A DNA stretch of 64,000 nt from Oegoconia quadripuncta (lineage: Eukaryota; Arthropoda; Insecta; Lepidoptera; Autostichidae), in assembly GCA_949316235.1 (NCBI GenBank), contig OX438751.1, positions 9,076,413-9,140,412 on the forward strand. The letters are read 5' to 3'. The translations under genes and the position numbers were made by a program. The notes under the pieces are model-generated. The model saw only the letters and a list, made by a program, of their open reading frames with translations. It searched no databases and was not told where the DNA came from. Of this stretch, positions 1-11,816 are shown one piece after another. Positions within the stretch are counted from its first letter, which is position 1. The number at the start of each line of letters is the position of its first letter.

Positions 1-421
1 TTAATAAAATTCGGCCATAATTGCATGTCGGTGTAAGCTGCAGAAACGTGAAAAATTATTTAAGACAATGAGCAACAGAATCCTAATATTAAAGAAGTTA
101 TTTAACAACTTTTATTTCATTTTGAGAGACCAGGTATTACGCTATCCCTTTTATATATAAAAACAATCCCTTTTCAGTTTAATATGGAGCTCCCACAACC
201 TTAAGCCAATTTTTTTTTTTTTTTAACTACTAAGCTGCTTACAAGGTTCACATGCATAAGATACACACATTTGTGATAATATATGATATTCAAAGGATGC
301 CCGTTACATACAGAATGACGGTCATTCATTACAAATTGTAAGGTTGTCATTTCACTATGAATATAGTATTTCAATTTCTTCGGTAAAAAGATTATCCTTC
401 TTATTGCAACAGATTTCTTTA
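1..421. other. Unassigned AT-rich sequence
   Basis: No open frame, RNA gene or inverted repeat that I can support. It contains a T-run near 210 and ends at the first SINE copy. Confidence 0.5.
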
Positions 422-671
422 TACACGACGGGTAAGCGCTTCACCACCAGTCACACCTGATATTAAGTGAAGATGAGGCCAACGATGGACGCGCGCTCAC
501 GCGGAAGATCCAGATCCTCCATGGCAGATAGTGCTAGCTAGCTAGGCGGACATACCGCCCTACCACCAACCAAAGCGAGTATTAAAAATATACCCAGCTA
601 AAAATCGACATCCGTAACATCCATTTTGAAAACCTTACATTGTTTTCATTGAGCCACGAAGATGGTTAAAT
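422..671 (-). repeat. tRNA-derived SINE family A, diverged copy
   Basis: Family A is defined here from about ten copies. On its own sense strand it starts with a tRNA-like head (A box near TGGCTCAATGTAAAC, B box GGTTCGATCCC), followed by a body with 'CTACCACCATCTTATCT' and a tail 'CATCAGGTGTGATTGAGG' running into 'CCGTTGTGCATAAAA'. This copy lies in reverse: tail 'CACACCTGATATTAAGTG' near 450 and head remnant 'ATTGAGCCACGAAGATGG' near 648. Substitutions and an internal deletion make it one of the older copies. Confidence 0.7.
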
Positions 672-1911
672 GATGGATGGAGATGGATGGTGTTACTACA
701 AAGGAAATATAATTGTTAGGTGAGTAGGACGTCAAAAACGTCTAACTAAATTAATTGTTGTAATGTTGCATTATCATTTCCGATTCCTACAGTGTTATGG
801 TCTGTCTATTTTCCTGAAGTGTCGGAACATCAGCCGGGCTTCAGATCAGACTATGCTTTTTAACATAACAACAGTCTTCTTAAAACTACAACAACATTTC
901 GACGAATATAAGCCTTGACGATTAAAATATGCGGCAAGAATGGCCCTTTATTTGTTTTGCTAACGTATATCTCTCACCGGGTTTTGATTACATTTAAAAA
1001 GCTTCTACACCAATAGCCATTGTTTGCAGAAGTTGGTGGAATATTTATAAATGCTCACAATATTTTGTTGAAAGTATGAAGAAAAATTGGTTATGCTACT
1101 GCGCATTACGGAGACCGGTTGCGCTCGCTGTTTATGTAATTTTACAGTTTTGCGAAAGTTTTTGGTGGTTTGTTTACCACTAATGTAAACAAGTATCTAT
1201 AGGATTCACGGTGACTCGATGTGTCAGGAAAAGTTCGTTACGCCTTACGAGGACAGCGATAATCTCGAGTTGTTTACTCAACCGTTAAGGCGCCTAAAGC
1301 GCACTAAACTATGACATAAAAAGTTTAAAAAGCTCTCAGTAGATCAAACAAAACGAGTGGCGTCGGTCGACAGGCGGCGCGGTTTAGGGTTACAGGCCCG
1401 GGCACATTTGTCCCAAATAATAAACACCAGATTGGTGTCAAAAAGAGCACTTTTTATTATCCCATCAACCCGTAAACCCCCAATTCTGTGCAGTGTAAGT
1501 GTTTATTTTTAATAAATCTTCCGCCAAGGTTGAGCCGGTCTTTGATCTACCGATCGCATTTTTATGTGTTACTTTGATAATGTTATAAATTTATTTAAAA
1601 CAAATTTGACAACCAATTGTATTGTGGTTTACGAAATGGTTTATCCGGGTTTATGTGTCAATAAAACACAGTTGTGAATAGTTTTAGTACGCCCTCAATA
1701 CTCCGGCGTTATTTTAGTTTTGTTTACTTTGCAGTAATTTGTGCAAAATTATAAGCACATGAATGGCTCGTAACAGGTGTCGATGAAAGGTACTTGCTTG
1801 TATTAGTATCAAGATTGCTATTTTTTCAGCTATTTAGTTTTATGTAACTCAACTCCAGTGTAACTCAACAACTCACTTAGGTGGGTACCTATTCGAGGTG
1901 TGTAAGTAAAT
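672..1911. other. Unassigned intergenic sequence
   Basis: No coding or structural feature found. A somewhat GC-richer patch at about 1340-1400 (CGGCGCGG, CCCGGGC) is not supported by any open frame. Confidence 0.4.
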
Positions 1912-2283
1912 AGTGGTGTCGATTCGGATATACACCAACTAAACTAAACTAAAACCTGTTGTGGTAATATAGATGGTTGCCATGTCGAGGACGGAGGGTT
2001 CCGTAAATAAGACTAGTTGTCTATAGTGATGTTGCACGAACAAGGCCCTTTAATCAGTAACAATCGTATATAATACATCGGTATTGGCGCTGATTAAGCG
2101 ATATGCGTTTATGTTGCAGTAAACCATTACGCTACGGTTAAACACCGAAATAAGGCAAGGTTATCAATATACTACACTGTTTTAAAGTAGTACTGTCTCT
2201 TTCTCCCTGGAACAGTACGATGCGACGGCACCACTCCAAAACTGGTTTTAGTTTAGTTGGTGTACATCCGAATCGACACCATT
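1912..2283. mobile_element. Non-autonomous DNA element (MITE) with about 45-bp terminal inverted repeats
   Basis: The left arm (about 1915-1960) begins GGTGTCGATTCGGATATAC and continues CACCAACTAAACTAAA. The right arm (about 2243-2280) is its reverse complement with one 5-bp CTAAA indel and a single A/G change in the first part. The roughly 280-bp interior has no open frame. The target-site duplication is not clear, because the flanks read ATAGT and ATTAT, so I do not assign a superfamily. The length and arm structure fit a MITE. Confidence 0.75.
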
Positions 2284-2728
2284 ATCTTCTGCGTAATATT
2301 AATTTTGCAACCTTACAATTAATTTGTAAGGTTGACATCGTTGTTTTGAGTCGTTAAATCAATCCATAGCCAAAAATCCATAGCTAAAAATTGGGAACAT
2401 AGGAAATTTAATAGACTTCCATAAAATTTAAATAAGAGGAGGGATAATGGTAGGGGCGTGCCCTAGAAATTGCAACCTTTCCTCGAAATGCAGTGCCAAG
2501 ACAGTTGATTCATTCTGATGTGAACAGAAATATTCTAAAAAGTTGCGAGGATTGCTATATGGGTTATTATTTTGTAGTTGTATTTATTCTCATTTAATAG
2601 CAAATTTTATCATGCTGCCTATCCTATGACAAATGCTGTATACGCCACGTAATGGTATGATTTATGCATAGAAAAGAATACCGCCTACTTCACATGAACT
2701 TGCAACTACAATTTCAAATTACGATTCC
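2284..2728. other. Unassigned sequence
   Basis: Nothing recognised between the MITE and the next SINE. Confidence 0.4.
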
Positions 2729-3038
2729 TTTTTTTTCACCTCAATCACATCTGATGTTAAGTGAAGATGAGGTCAAAAGTGGAAGCGTACTGACCCGGAA
2801 ACCCCAACCATTTGGGGGGACTGGCTATCTTATCTCTGACATCCGGAACACAACAATGCTATTAACATTGCTGTTTGGCGGCAGATTTAGATAAGATGGT
2901 GGTAGCTAGCCAGGCGGACATTTAAAATGCCCTACCACCAACCAAACCGAGTACTTAAACATGTACCCCTCTGGGGATCAACCCGCGACCTCCGAATCTT
3001 AAACCCAATGTTGTTTACATTAAGCCACGGAGGCGGTT
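2729..3038 (-). repeat. tRNA-derived SINE family A, near full-length copy
   Basis: The tail at the left (oligo-T then CCTCAATCACATCTGATG) and the tRNA-like head at the right (GGATCAACCCGCGACCTCC then ATTAAGCCACGGAGGC) are both present, so the copy is essentially complete on the reverse strand. The B box is slightly mutated (GGTTGATCCC on the sense strand). An apparent forward-strand open frame within it is a by-product of the repeat. Confidence 0.8.
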
Positions 3039-3912
3039 AAAACACACACACATTTCTTTTTTTTACAACTCCTTTTTTGAAGACGAAACATACTACAAAT
3101 TTTCACATCTCTCGTCTCATCCATTAAGTGCGTATAATCATCATTTTCCTCATACAAGTTCGATGATAAATATAGAGTACGCTCGTAAATGTCATTAGTG
3201 CCTATTCCCAGACAAATTCACACGACTATTACTTAGTAACTTATAAGCATAAGTGATTCGCTTTCTAGCCATCTGAGAGAAAGCGTTGTCGTGGTGTGAG
3301 GATGTGCAGGAATGCGATTTACCGGCAGAATATTATTCCCAAGTACGAGCGTGATAAGGCTTTCCTTCAGTAAAATATCGTGAATCTGAGTAACGTTGTA
3401 GTAGCAAATTATTACGTCGACTGTCATTTTTCTCACTGAAAAACATGTAGTAATTTGGAAGATGTGTGGAGTGATTTTTTCCAAATTCCATTTTAAGTTA
3501 ACTTTAGGTCATGAAGCTGAACAACTTTCGATACAGAACCAACTCTGCAATCGAGAAAAAAATCAGCTGTTCCATAGAAAAGTTCAATACCCACCCAATC
3601 TAAATGTATGGTACAGTTGATTTTTTTTTTCACGATTGCAGATGTACCATAGCGAAAGTTGTACAGCTTGATGATCTAAAACAGCTATTTTGTAGAAGAA
3701 AATAGAATCCCACTTGTAACCATATTACTGTTGCAATTCTCACCCGACTGCCCCAGAAAGGAGGGTAATGTTTTTCGAGTGTATGGATATGCATTGTATG
3801 TGTATGTACATTTCTATGTTACCTCCTGTAGCCTAAACGGCTTGAACGATGTTGAAGTGCAAGGTGTCGTCTTTAGATTTGTCTTGGATACCCAACATGC
3901 CATCTGCAAAAT
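3039..3912. other. Unassigned sequence with a small retroposon-like scrap
   Basis: Mostly featureless. About 3738-3785 (ACCCGACTGCCCCAGAAAGG) resembles a motif I associate with lepidopteran repeats, but it is too short to classify. Confidence 0.35.
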
Positions 3913-4133
3913 CTAACTAATATTATAAATGCGTTGGAAGTTTGTTTGTTTATTTGATTGTTTGTTGCTCAAACGGATGGACGGATTTGGATGAAATTTG
4001 GTATATAGGTAGAATATACCCTGGATTGTGACATAGGATAATTTTTATCACGATAAAGCGAGTAGTTCCCGCGGGATAAACAAATTTCCACGATAAAACT
4101 ACGCAGGCAAAGCCGCGGACAGAAAGCTAGTAC
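3913..4133 (+). mobile_element. Lep1 / Helitron-like non-autonomous element
   Basis: Starts ACTAATATTATAAATGCG, followed by a GTTT-rich microsatellite-like stretch, GGATTTGGATGAAATTTGG, CCCGCGGGATAAACAAATT, and ends near AGCCGCGGACAGAAAGCTAGTA. This order of blocks is the one I know from the abundant Lep1/Helentron-derived elements of Lepidoptera. It appears full length (about 220 bp). Confidence 0.8.
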
Positions 4134-4827
4134 TAAATATGCTGTCGGGTCTTTTGACTTTGACTTTTGAGTATGAAAAAATATTAAACTTCGCTACAAA
4201 TGATTTTGTTTTCTTAATTTTTGGGAATACATTTTTATTTAATTTAAAGAATGCGCTTTTTTTCGGGCTAATTTCTACCGTGTTACTTTGTCCATGCACT
4301 CAAGGTATTGGCGTGGAACGAACCTTAAAAAGCAATTATGGCTATGTCTTGGCAAATTTATGGATAGGTTGTTTTTGCCATAATTATTTTATGGTTGCAG
4401 CCAGTTCATTGCTAGTCAGTGCCGATGTCACGAACGGACACGATGCGGAAATGCGTATTTGGGACACTAGAATTGCCTAGTTGGCTAGGCGCGCGATGAT
4501 CCGTTCGGAACTGCGGCCTAGTTGCCAGCTCCAACCCACATAGTTCGCGCAATGAGCCTTTAATTAGACATTTCGCAATGTTTTGTTACATGCCTGTATA
4601 CGCAACTGTTAAGTTTACACCTTTGTTGACTGAGACCGAAGGCCTCGAGTTAAATAGAGTTGACTTAGGTGATATTTAAAGTTGTCTTCACCTATTCCAA
4701 GGAAAATCTCTGAAAGAGATCCGTTCGTGACTATAGTTTGAATGGTTTTGAAGATCTCTTTAGTATTATTTTAACCCTTTCACGTGCAGTGACTCAGACA
4801 CAATACCTACAAGTTTTATTGATAACG
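4134..4827. other. Unassigned sequence
   Basis: The open frame at 4139-4480 has no recognisable domain and a composition typical of AT-rich noncoding DNA. I do not call a gene. Confidence 0.4.
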
Positions 4828-4865
4828 TCGCGTACGTCGAACGTCTATACGTTCGACGTGCGCGA
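4828..4865. repeat. 17-bp stem hairpin
   Basis: Arms TCGCGTACGTCGAACGT (4828-4844) and ACGTTCGACGTGCGCGA (4849-4865) pair over 17 bp, with one G-U wobble as RNA, around a 4-nt loop. It is GC-rich compared with its surroundings. No flanking terminator or gene explains it. Confidence 0.7.
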
Positions 4866-4969
4866 AAGTGTTATGTTTTGTATATTTAATTTTTTATGAA
4901 GATGTTTATTCCCTACATTATTCATCAGAAGTCCTCTCATTTTATTCAACTTAGCTTTCATGTAATGAC

Positions 4970-5227
4970 GACCGGTTGATGTAGTAGATAGAGACCTTGT
5001 CAGTGAAACTAATGGTTGCGAGTTCGAATCCCGCTAGAGGTAAATGTTTGTATGATGAATACGAACATTTATTCCAGAGCCATGGGTGTGTACATAAATA
5101 TTTTTGTATATTTAACCGTTATCTAGTATCCATAGTACAAACTTTACTTAGTTTGGGACCAGATGATTGGTGTAAGTGTCCGAAATATTTAATTATTTAT
5201 GCCCTGATGCTTATTATAAAACAATAG
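4970..5227 (+). repeat. tRNA-derived SINE family B
   Basis: The tRNA-like head runs GACCGGTTGATGTAGTAGAT (A-box region) to GTTCGAATCCCGCTAGAGG (B box). The body has TGTTTGTATGATGAATACG, TATCTAGTATCCATAGTAC and TTAGTTTGGGACCAGATG, and ends in CCGAAATATTTAATTATTT. The same block order recurs at 22745, 35983, 58032 (reverse) and 61790 (reverse). This copy is nearly complete. Confidence 0.75.
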
Positions 5228-6221
5228 AGGGAACATATTTCTATTTGATTGATCTCCTTCACCTACTTTTTATCTGAACCTCTATATTTCTGTGTAAGTT
5301 CTAAAACTTCCTATCTACATTGTAGTTTGTCCTTCTCTAAATTCAGTGTAAATTACAAATGCGTTGTTAATATGGGGTGTTTATGAAACAAAATCGTGGT
5401 TTTCATTTATACACGCAATATGATACTCATATTATTAGATTGTTTCCATACACGTACCAAGAAAACTTATTTTAAATTTCGCTAGAAATTATATTGTGAT
5501 GGTTTGTTTTAAGGAAACCGATAGATTTAGTACAATAAGCATTATTTGACATTACTTAATTTATCGGTTTGTGAAGAATTATAGAATATCAAAATAAAAG
5601 CTTTTAACAGCTAATACTTTGAATGTTACCTCAAAGCCCTCTGAACAAATCTGTTCATAGTCGCCAACGCTACAAAAGAAAAAAAATTTGATTACCTACC
5701 TATAATTTCTGTACTGTAACACGAGTACATACATTTTACTTGCTTTCGGAGTCGAAACAGGCCCCCAAGGGCCGAGCGCTCTTAAATTTTTCTTTACTCA
5801 CTAGTGACACGAGAGCTGGCTGAACGCTTAAGTATCTACATCCAGTGAGGAAACGCTGCCATCTTTCTAGGTTCCTTGCCTCGCGGTCTCACTTTTTTAA
5901 ATTTGTTCTAGTTCATATTTAAATTCCATACCTTTATTGGTACTGTAATTGTGACATCGATAATCTCGGAATTAACATTAAAACATTTCAGAGACGTGGC
6001 GTGGACGTGGCGTGCCAAATTAGATATGGAAATACAATAAGGATTACTTTCTTTAAGAAAAACATATTTTTTTTAACTTTTTTTTATTAAATAATGCATG
6101 AAGTGGTGTGAATGTTGCAACTTACCACGTCCACAAAACACAATTGGTTGCAACTCTATATAATCTTTAAGCAGTGTTAGTGTTCGCTTCAGAAGCTCTG
6201 CCAAACTTTTATTAGGTTACA
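5228..6221. other. Unassigned AT-rich sequence
   Basis: No supported feature. It abuts the TA target duplication of the mariner at 6222. Confidence 0.4.
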
Positions 6222-6223
6222 TA

Positions 6224-7329
6224 CGAGGGCGACACTAGAAATTTTTAGAACTGGTCACTTTAAAACGATTTAATAAAAAGATAACATCAAATTTTGAAAA
6301 TGGAACTCTTTGCCAATATTACTGTGTATGTATTTCATTCATTTGTCACTTGATTACAACTGGTTTAATGAGTTTAAACGTGGTCGCACCGATGATCTGC
6401 GTGAGGGACGGTTTTCTACGGCCTTTTAGATAACATCAGTGTTGTGCGGCGTATGATATAGACTGACAAAAGAGTGACCCATCAGTAGATTCGTACAAGC
6501 TTAGGCATCGGTATGAGCCAAGTGCACAAAGTCCTTCAAGAACATTTAGCGGTCAGGAAGCTTTGTGCCCGGTAGATACCTCATAATTTGACAGGCCCAA
6601 AAACTCCGACGTGGTGATTGGTGCCGTGAAATGGTTCAAAGTTTTATCGGAGGTGACTCAAATGCTGTGTTCGACATACTTACGGGTGACGAAAGCTGGA
6701 TTTACTGTTATGACCCTGAAACTAAAAGACAGTCTGCTGAGTGGGTGTATCCTTCCGAAGAGTTGACAACTAAAGTGAAGAGAGGTCGAAGCGCGGGAAA
6801 AAAGATGGTGTCCTCGTTCTTCGGAAGGACAGGTTATTACGCAACAATTGTTTTAGAGGTTATATATATAAACTGCAGAGTGGTACACTAACAATCGTTT
6901 GCCACTTGTCTTGGAAAAAGTTCTGGAGCTTTTCTCCAGCAGTAGGATCCTCCTTCACCACGACAACGCCTCGTCGCACACCGCTAAGCAAACAATCGAC
7001 TATTTTGCGACGTCAGACGTGGAATTATTGGCTCATCCGCCGTATAGCCCCGACCTCGCACCTTGCGATTTTTATTTATTCCCGAAAATAAAAGAAAAAT
7101 TCGAGGAAAACGTTTTATGGACGCCGAGGAAGCAGTGGCTGCGTTTCAAAATGCCATCGAAGAGAACAAACACTAAGGACGAGTGGGCAAAGTCCTTTTC
7201 TCAGTGGTTCCATCGGATACAGCGATATATTGATGTGAATGGACGCTATTTTGAAAAGATATAACAAAACTAATAACTTGCTAGTTTGTTTAGTTTTTCA
7301 TTTTCTAAGAACTTTTAGTGTCGCCCTCG
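6224..7329 (+). mobile_element. Full-length, decayed mariner transposon (1,106 bp)
   Basis: Both ends survive: CGAGGGCGACACTAGAAATT on the left and the reverse complement of CGAGGGCGACACTAAAAGTT on the right, about 28-bp imperfect terminal inverted repeats. They are flanked by TA at 6222-6223 and 7330-7331, the invariant Tc1/mariner target duplication. Length is about right for mariner. The same TIR start occurs in the reverse-strand mariner at 27.5 kb, so the two are one family. Confidence 0.92.
6355..7264 (+). pseudogene. Mariner transposase pseudogene (D,D34D)
   Basis: A decayed cut-and-paste transposase. An N-terminal helix-turn-helix remnant (YNWFNEFKRGRT-like, about 6362-6400) precedes stop codons. 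The catalytic part is readable in two frames: 6631-6891 carries GDESWIYCYD with the first catalytic Asp at 6688-6690, and 6899-7264 carries HHDNASSHTA (second Asp, 6962-6964) and PPYSPDLAPCDF (third Asp, 7067-7069). The last two Asp codons are separated by exactly 34 codons, the mariner signature. The break between 6850 and 6899 includes a TA-repeat insertion and shifts frame. The 5' third also has a deletion and in-frame stops, so no functional protein is expected. The active-site residues are still visible. Confidence 0.9.
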
Positions 7330-7404
7330 TATCCGGTACTTCGGACATTGTTCCTGTGATTTGATGAACTTTGTTCAGTTGATTCTTAGTAACAATTTCA
7401 TTAT

Positions 7405-7478
7405 TATCATATCAGCTAAAGGACGTCCACAGCTAAACGTAGGTCTTCCCCATAGGTTTCCAGAGCGACCGGAAAGTA
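7405..7478 (+). repeat. RTE-type LINE 3' fragment
   Basis: Contains AAAGGACGTCCACAGCTAAA, CGTAGGTCTTCCCCATAGG and TTTCCAGAGCGACCGG, the ordered motifs of a very common lepidopteran RTE-like LINE 3' region. It is 5'- and 3'-truncated. The longer fragment at 17815 shares it. Confidence 0.55.
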
Positions 7479-8499
7479 ATAGGTAAGTATATATATTATA
7501 TATGTGGGAATCTTCGTGACAATCTGATGAAGTTTGTATCAGGTTTGGAAAAAAGTAAGGTAAAAGACTAACGCCCGAATACTCAAACGTTTCTCATATT
7601 AAGGGTTAAGTCCTCTTTAAATCATGCTTTTACTTTCATGTATTTGACAATCAAAGCGACCAAATGATGTTTATGGAGCTCTTATAAGTTAAGAAGCGTT
7701 TGCGAGACACTATGTCGCTTGAACAACACGGTCGATCGATTCGGATATACGAGTAATATGACAAATTAAGAAGTTTTCTAGACGAAGAAGTGAGACATTC
7801 GACATATTATATTATTTCAAACGAAAACAACTACCAATTGCAATTTTCATGATTACAGAAGGATACTTACCCGAATATGTGGGAACGTAGAAAATGGTTT
7901 CATTTGTATTGAATATTTCTTGGAACAATGAGTTATCTTCCAAATTAGTTTGCCACTGTTATGAAAGAGTATCCGGGTTTGTGTATGAAATTGTCGGTTT
8001 GTCGGATGTGGCGTGGGTGCAGCGGCGGCGGTGGATACAAAAACGCAAGCGCCCTTGAGTGAGCCGGTCGGTCTGTTTATTCGACTGTCGTCTAGCACTT
8101 AACGCCGACGTCGATATTGGCTATTTTTGCACGATAACACACCGAGAAAACATCCAGTCTGCAAAATTATATACCATTTCTATGTCTAGTGAGGCGTTAT
8201 TGTAAAATTTTGCCGCGAGGTTTCTAGGAATGTAAGATCTATTTTGCAAGATTCAGCCATTTGCCGATTGCAGATCGAATTCTTTGTTACCGGCAGCTGC
8301 GACTTCGTATTCTGTTTCCAGATTTTTGTGATAATTATATACTATGTCCAGCATAAGCCTCTCCTATGGAGCTTTTTGTATCACTTTCCCATGGGAGAAT
8401 TTGCCCTAATCATGGCGTAAGAGACGCCATCAATGGCGTGTGGGTTGGCGTCTGGGAGCTCCGTTCCGGCTGCTGCTACCCATCTTTAGTCTATGCTGT
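7479..8499. other. Unassigned sequence with a GC-richer patch
   Basis: About 7990-8110 is locally GC/CpG-rich (GCAGCGGCGGCGGTGG; GACGTCGATATTGG). No open frame with a recognisable domain and no clear core promoter was found, so I leave it unassigned. Confidence 0.35.
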
Positions 8500-8672
8500 T
8501 CACGATCGTTTAGTCTCTTTTAACGACCCACGGGAAGAGAGGGTTGGTCCCATAATAATCTGCCGGGAACCATACATATAATGATATCTTGTGTACTAAA
8601 CCTTAACTTTACACATAAAGTCACGCCTGTTTCCCGTAGGGAAAGGCAGCAACCATTTAAAAAATTGTAACA
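8500..8672 (+). repeat. Lepidopteran retroposon fragments (family D)
   Basis: Two adjacent pieces: TTTTAACGACCCACGGGAAG (about 8518) and TCACGCCTGTTTCCCGTAGG (about 8621). Both motifs recur together near 62225-62500 and 63040-63185, marking one widespread retroposon family. Confidence 0.55.
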
Positions 8673-8738
8673 AGGAGAATGGCACAGAACCATGTATTTT
8701 CAATGCGGTATCGAGTTGAGTTTGTGTGCGAATGCGAG

Positions 8739-8900
<162 letters not shown>

Positions 8901-8904
8901 GCAT

Positions 8905-9284
8905 GTGCATTAATGTATATAAGTATATAGTGTATATTAAGAATAATTTAAAACTCAATAAAATTAATAGTACCTATTTAAATTGAAGTTGTAGAATCGT
9001 ATTATACACGTTCATTCATAGTTCATTGTTGCTTATTTGGTGCAAATGAGGTGGTAACTATTATCCTAGACAGACATTAAAAAATCCTACTCATCGAAAC
9101 GGAACGCAGACAGAGATAGCATAATTTTCATCAATGAACTGATTATGTTGTGTATTTATCATTATCGTTAGTAAATTGTAAGTAGTGAATCCTAATTAGG
9201 TTGGTATCTTGGATCACTAATACGTCTCCTTTTTGTGATAACGCTTGAAATGGAATTTGATGCTCCAATTAGGTGGCGCGGGTT
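8905..9284. other. Unassigned sequence
   Basis: No supported feature between the microsatellite and the SINE fragment. Confidence 0.4.
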
Positions 9285-9450
9285 AACGCTTGACCTCAAT
9301 CACATCTGATGATAAATGAAGATGAGGCAGAATGTCTATCTTATGTCAAATATCCCAAACATAACAGCGCTATCAACGGTGCTGCTTGGCGGCAGACTTA
9401 GTTAAGATAGTGGTACTAAGTGGCCACCACCCAACCCAAGCCGAGATCTA
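9285..9450 (-). repeat. tRNA-derived SINE family A, truncated
   Basis: The tail CCTCAATCACATCTGATG and body (GCTGCTTGGCGGCAGAC, AAGATAGTGGTA) are present. The tRNA-like head is missing. Confidence 0.7.
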
Positions 9451-10551
9451 TACATGTTTTGTAAACCTTATATTGACCTTAGAAGGCGCTTCAGTAAGTA
9501 GCAAGGATACCAATACTCATATACATATACAGTCTTACGTCTCCACTGTTAGAGCACAGATTCCTGTCACAAAGAGAGGGTCTGGACCATAATCCATCAC
9601 GCTATGTACGGATATGTATATGTATATGTAGTACGGATTGGTGACACCTGACTGTTAGTGTTTTCAAGTCCTTCGTTCTAAATGGTTCGACAATTGATAT
9701 CCCATTGGGCAACGGAAAGTTTTAAATTTCGAACGCGATTTTGGTCACCTAATTTAGAATACGGGCCCTGTACATATAGCCCACAATAGGTACACTGTAC
9801 AATCACGTTCTAAAGTGCAGTCATTGTCTAAGTCCAAATGATAATTTTGTTTTCGAAAATCTTTAAATTTAAGGCAAATATCGAGTACATTGTTAAGTAA
9901 ATTTTAGTTAACTGGAAGAGATTTCTCATGGGATAAGTCCGCCTTTGTACACTATTTTTATTTAATGTATTATGTACTTTCCTTTAGAAATTGAAAGGTG
10001 TTAATTGGAAAAAAAATTAATCGTTTGAACTTGGAGTTTGACTGCACTTGTGAACCTACCTGTACCTTTCGAAGCACGGAAAGACCCATTCGAGTACTGA
10101 CCGCGCCAGACATTGTTGTTTTTCTAAACTGTTAATTTTTAAGATCTAATTTAATCGATATTATTCTTACATAAGTTATTTTATTACATAAATGTATTGA
10201 ATGCGCCTCCGTAGAGAATGTTGTAAAATAGTCGAACTCCGTAGTTTTCCATTTAAGGCGAGTATACTAACTGCTACCATATGGTAAAGCCAGAAACACA
10301 TAGGTGGTTATTACTTAACTAGGTAGATAATAGCTCTAGAAGGTACTTAAATGACTGCATGTGTATCTTATGTGCAACACCGTGGTGTGACAATTTTGTT
10401 CCGATTACTAGAAAGAGCCCACTCCGATTGGACAACAGGTATCTTTCAACCACCTTCAAAATTAAATATTTTCCATTTTCAAAAATCAAAACTACATATT
10501 CGATGAAGAGACTATATCAAGTTGAAGTGTGGTTAAGTTCCAAAGGGCTAA
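9451..10551. other. Unassigned sequence
   Basis: No feature supported. The TAA ending at 10551 is the target duplication of the next MITE. Confidence 0.4.
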
Positions 10552-10881
10552 GGGCCGTATCAATAAACCATTCTCAAGATTGAGAACAGTCTTGTGACTG
10601 GTCTCAAGTAAACGTGTTGATTAATAAACCTAACTTGAGACCTGAAACACACGTGCTTACTCAAGTAGTACTCACTTGAGAGTTTCACGTATTAATAAAC
10701 GGAACTCAAGACTTATCATTCATTCGCCGCCGAGGCGAATACTTGAGAAGTGATCTCAGCTGAGTAGACCTCAAGATTGGTTTATAAATTAGCACGGAGC
10801 TTGAGATAGCGTCAACTTCTTAAGACGCATCTCGGGTGATATAGCCTCAAGACTTGTATTGAGATTGGTTTATTACGGGGC
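10552..10881. mobile_element. PIF/Harbinger-type MITE (330 bp)
   Basis: The ends read GGGCCGTATCAATAAACC on the left and, reverse-complemented, GCCCCGTAATAAACC on the right. They are flanked by TAA at 10549-10551 and 10882-10884, the TWA target duplication typical of PIF/Harbinger. The interior repeats CTCAAG/CTTGAG and AATAAACC several times on both strands, which may be transposase-binding subterminal motifs. There is no coding capacity. It differs in ends and target from the large Harbinger copies at 42.6 and 47.8 kb, so it is not their derivative. Confidence 0.8.
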
Positions 10882-10884
10882 TAA

Positions 10885-11712
10885 GTTAGGGTAAATTATT
10901 CAGTAATCCAGCCCGGCCAGGCAATATATTTTTGATTATTCCTTAGATTTGACAAGCGGTGCGTCTTTTAAAATTTAGTGAAAATTGACCATCACTAAGA
11001 CAGAATGACAATATAAAATGGAAGTACTTTGGTCACATGTCTTGTGTTTAGACCAATCGTTATTTGACTTTAAGAGGGCTTATTCCGTCCAGTGCATCGC
11101 AACAAACAGGAGGTTTAATTCGCTCTTTGAATATTGAAACGGATTGAAAATTGGCGGGAGACGAAAACAGCGAAAATACATAGTAGTTTGCTGCAAATGA
11201 TAAGAATAATCTTGCTTATTCTTATTAAGATACCCATGAAGGTACATGGTAAGTCAAGAATAATTCAGTGTAAAAATTTGTTGGCGTGATGTGAGGGTTT
11301 TATGGTTCTGTTAAGTCAGGGATGGATTGGAATTAAGAACAAGCGGAGATAAGTTCGTATATAAAAATGCATGGACATGAATCGCTCAGCGATATTTTTT
11401 TTTTATCCAGTTTATTGTTCTTTTTTTCTTTGTCGAATCATAAATTGTAAAAATACTTCAACCCCCCTGAGTGTCTTGCTCGTTCTTCTCTGAGCAGTCT
11501 GCCTTGTGGTTGAACGATAATTATATGACATGAATGACATTTTCAAAAAATTACTTAATTTTTTTTTGAGTTTCAGTTATGCTTTTCACACAACACCGCC
11601 AGTTGGTGGAAACTGGAACGATCTTTTTTACTGACATTAGTAAAGTATAAGTAATGCTTGTTAATTGTTGTTTGTTGCTTGTTTAGTTTGTAAAGCTTTA
11701 TTAACATAATTT
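10885..11712. other. Unassigned sequence
   Basis: No supported feature. There is a T-run at about 11394-11404. Confidence 0.4.
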
Positions 11713-11772
11713 TATTTGTATTTTGCGGGTGCCATGTTGAGGTCAAACGCATATTCTAGATAATCATAAAAA
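11713..11772 (+). repeat. LINE 3' tail with short poly(A)
   Basis: GTTGAGGTCAAACGCATATT followed by AATCATAAAAAA matches the tail of the LINE fragment at 35225-35412. Confidence 0.5.
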
Positions 11773-11816
11773 AGAAAGTTGCTGTCAATGAAATCAAATA
11801 TTTTATTTTACGATAA

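Noticed and set aside
4139..4480. 113-codon open frame as a host gene
   Set aside because: No recognisable domain, an overlapping opposite-strand frame of similar quality, and low-complexity composition as expected from AT-rich DNA.
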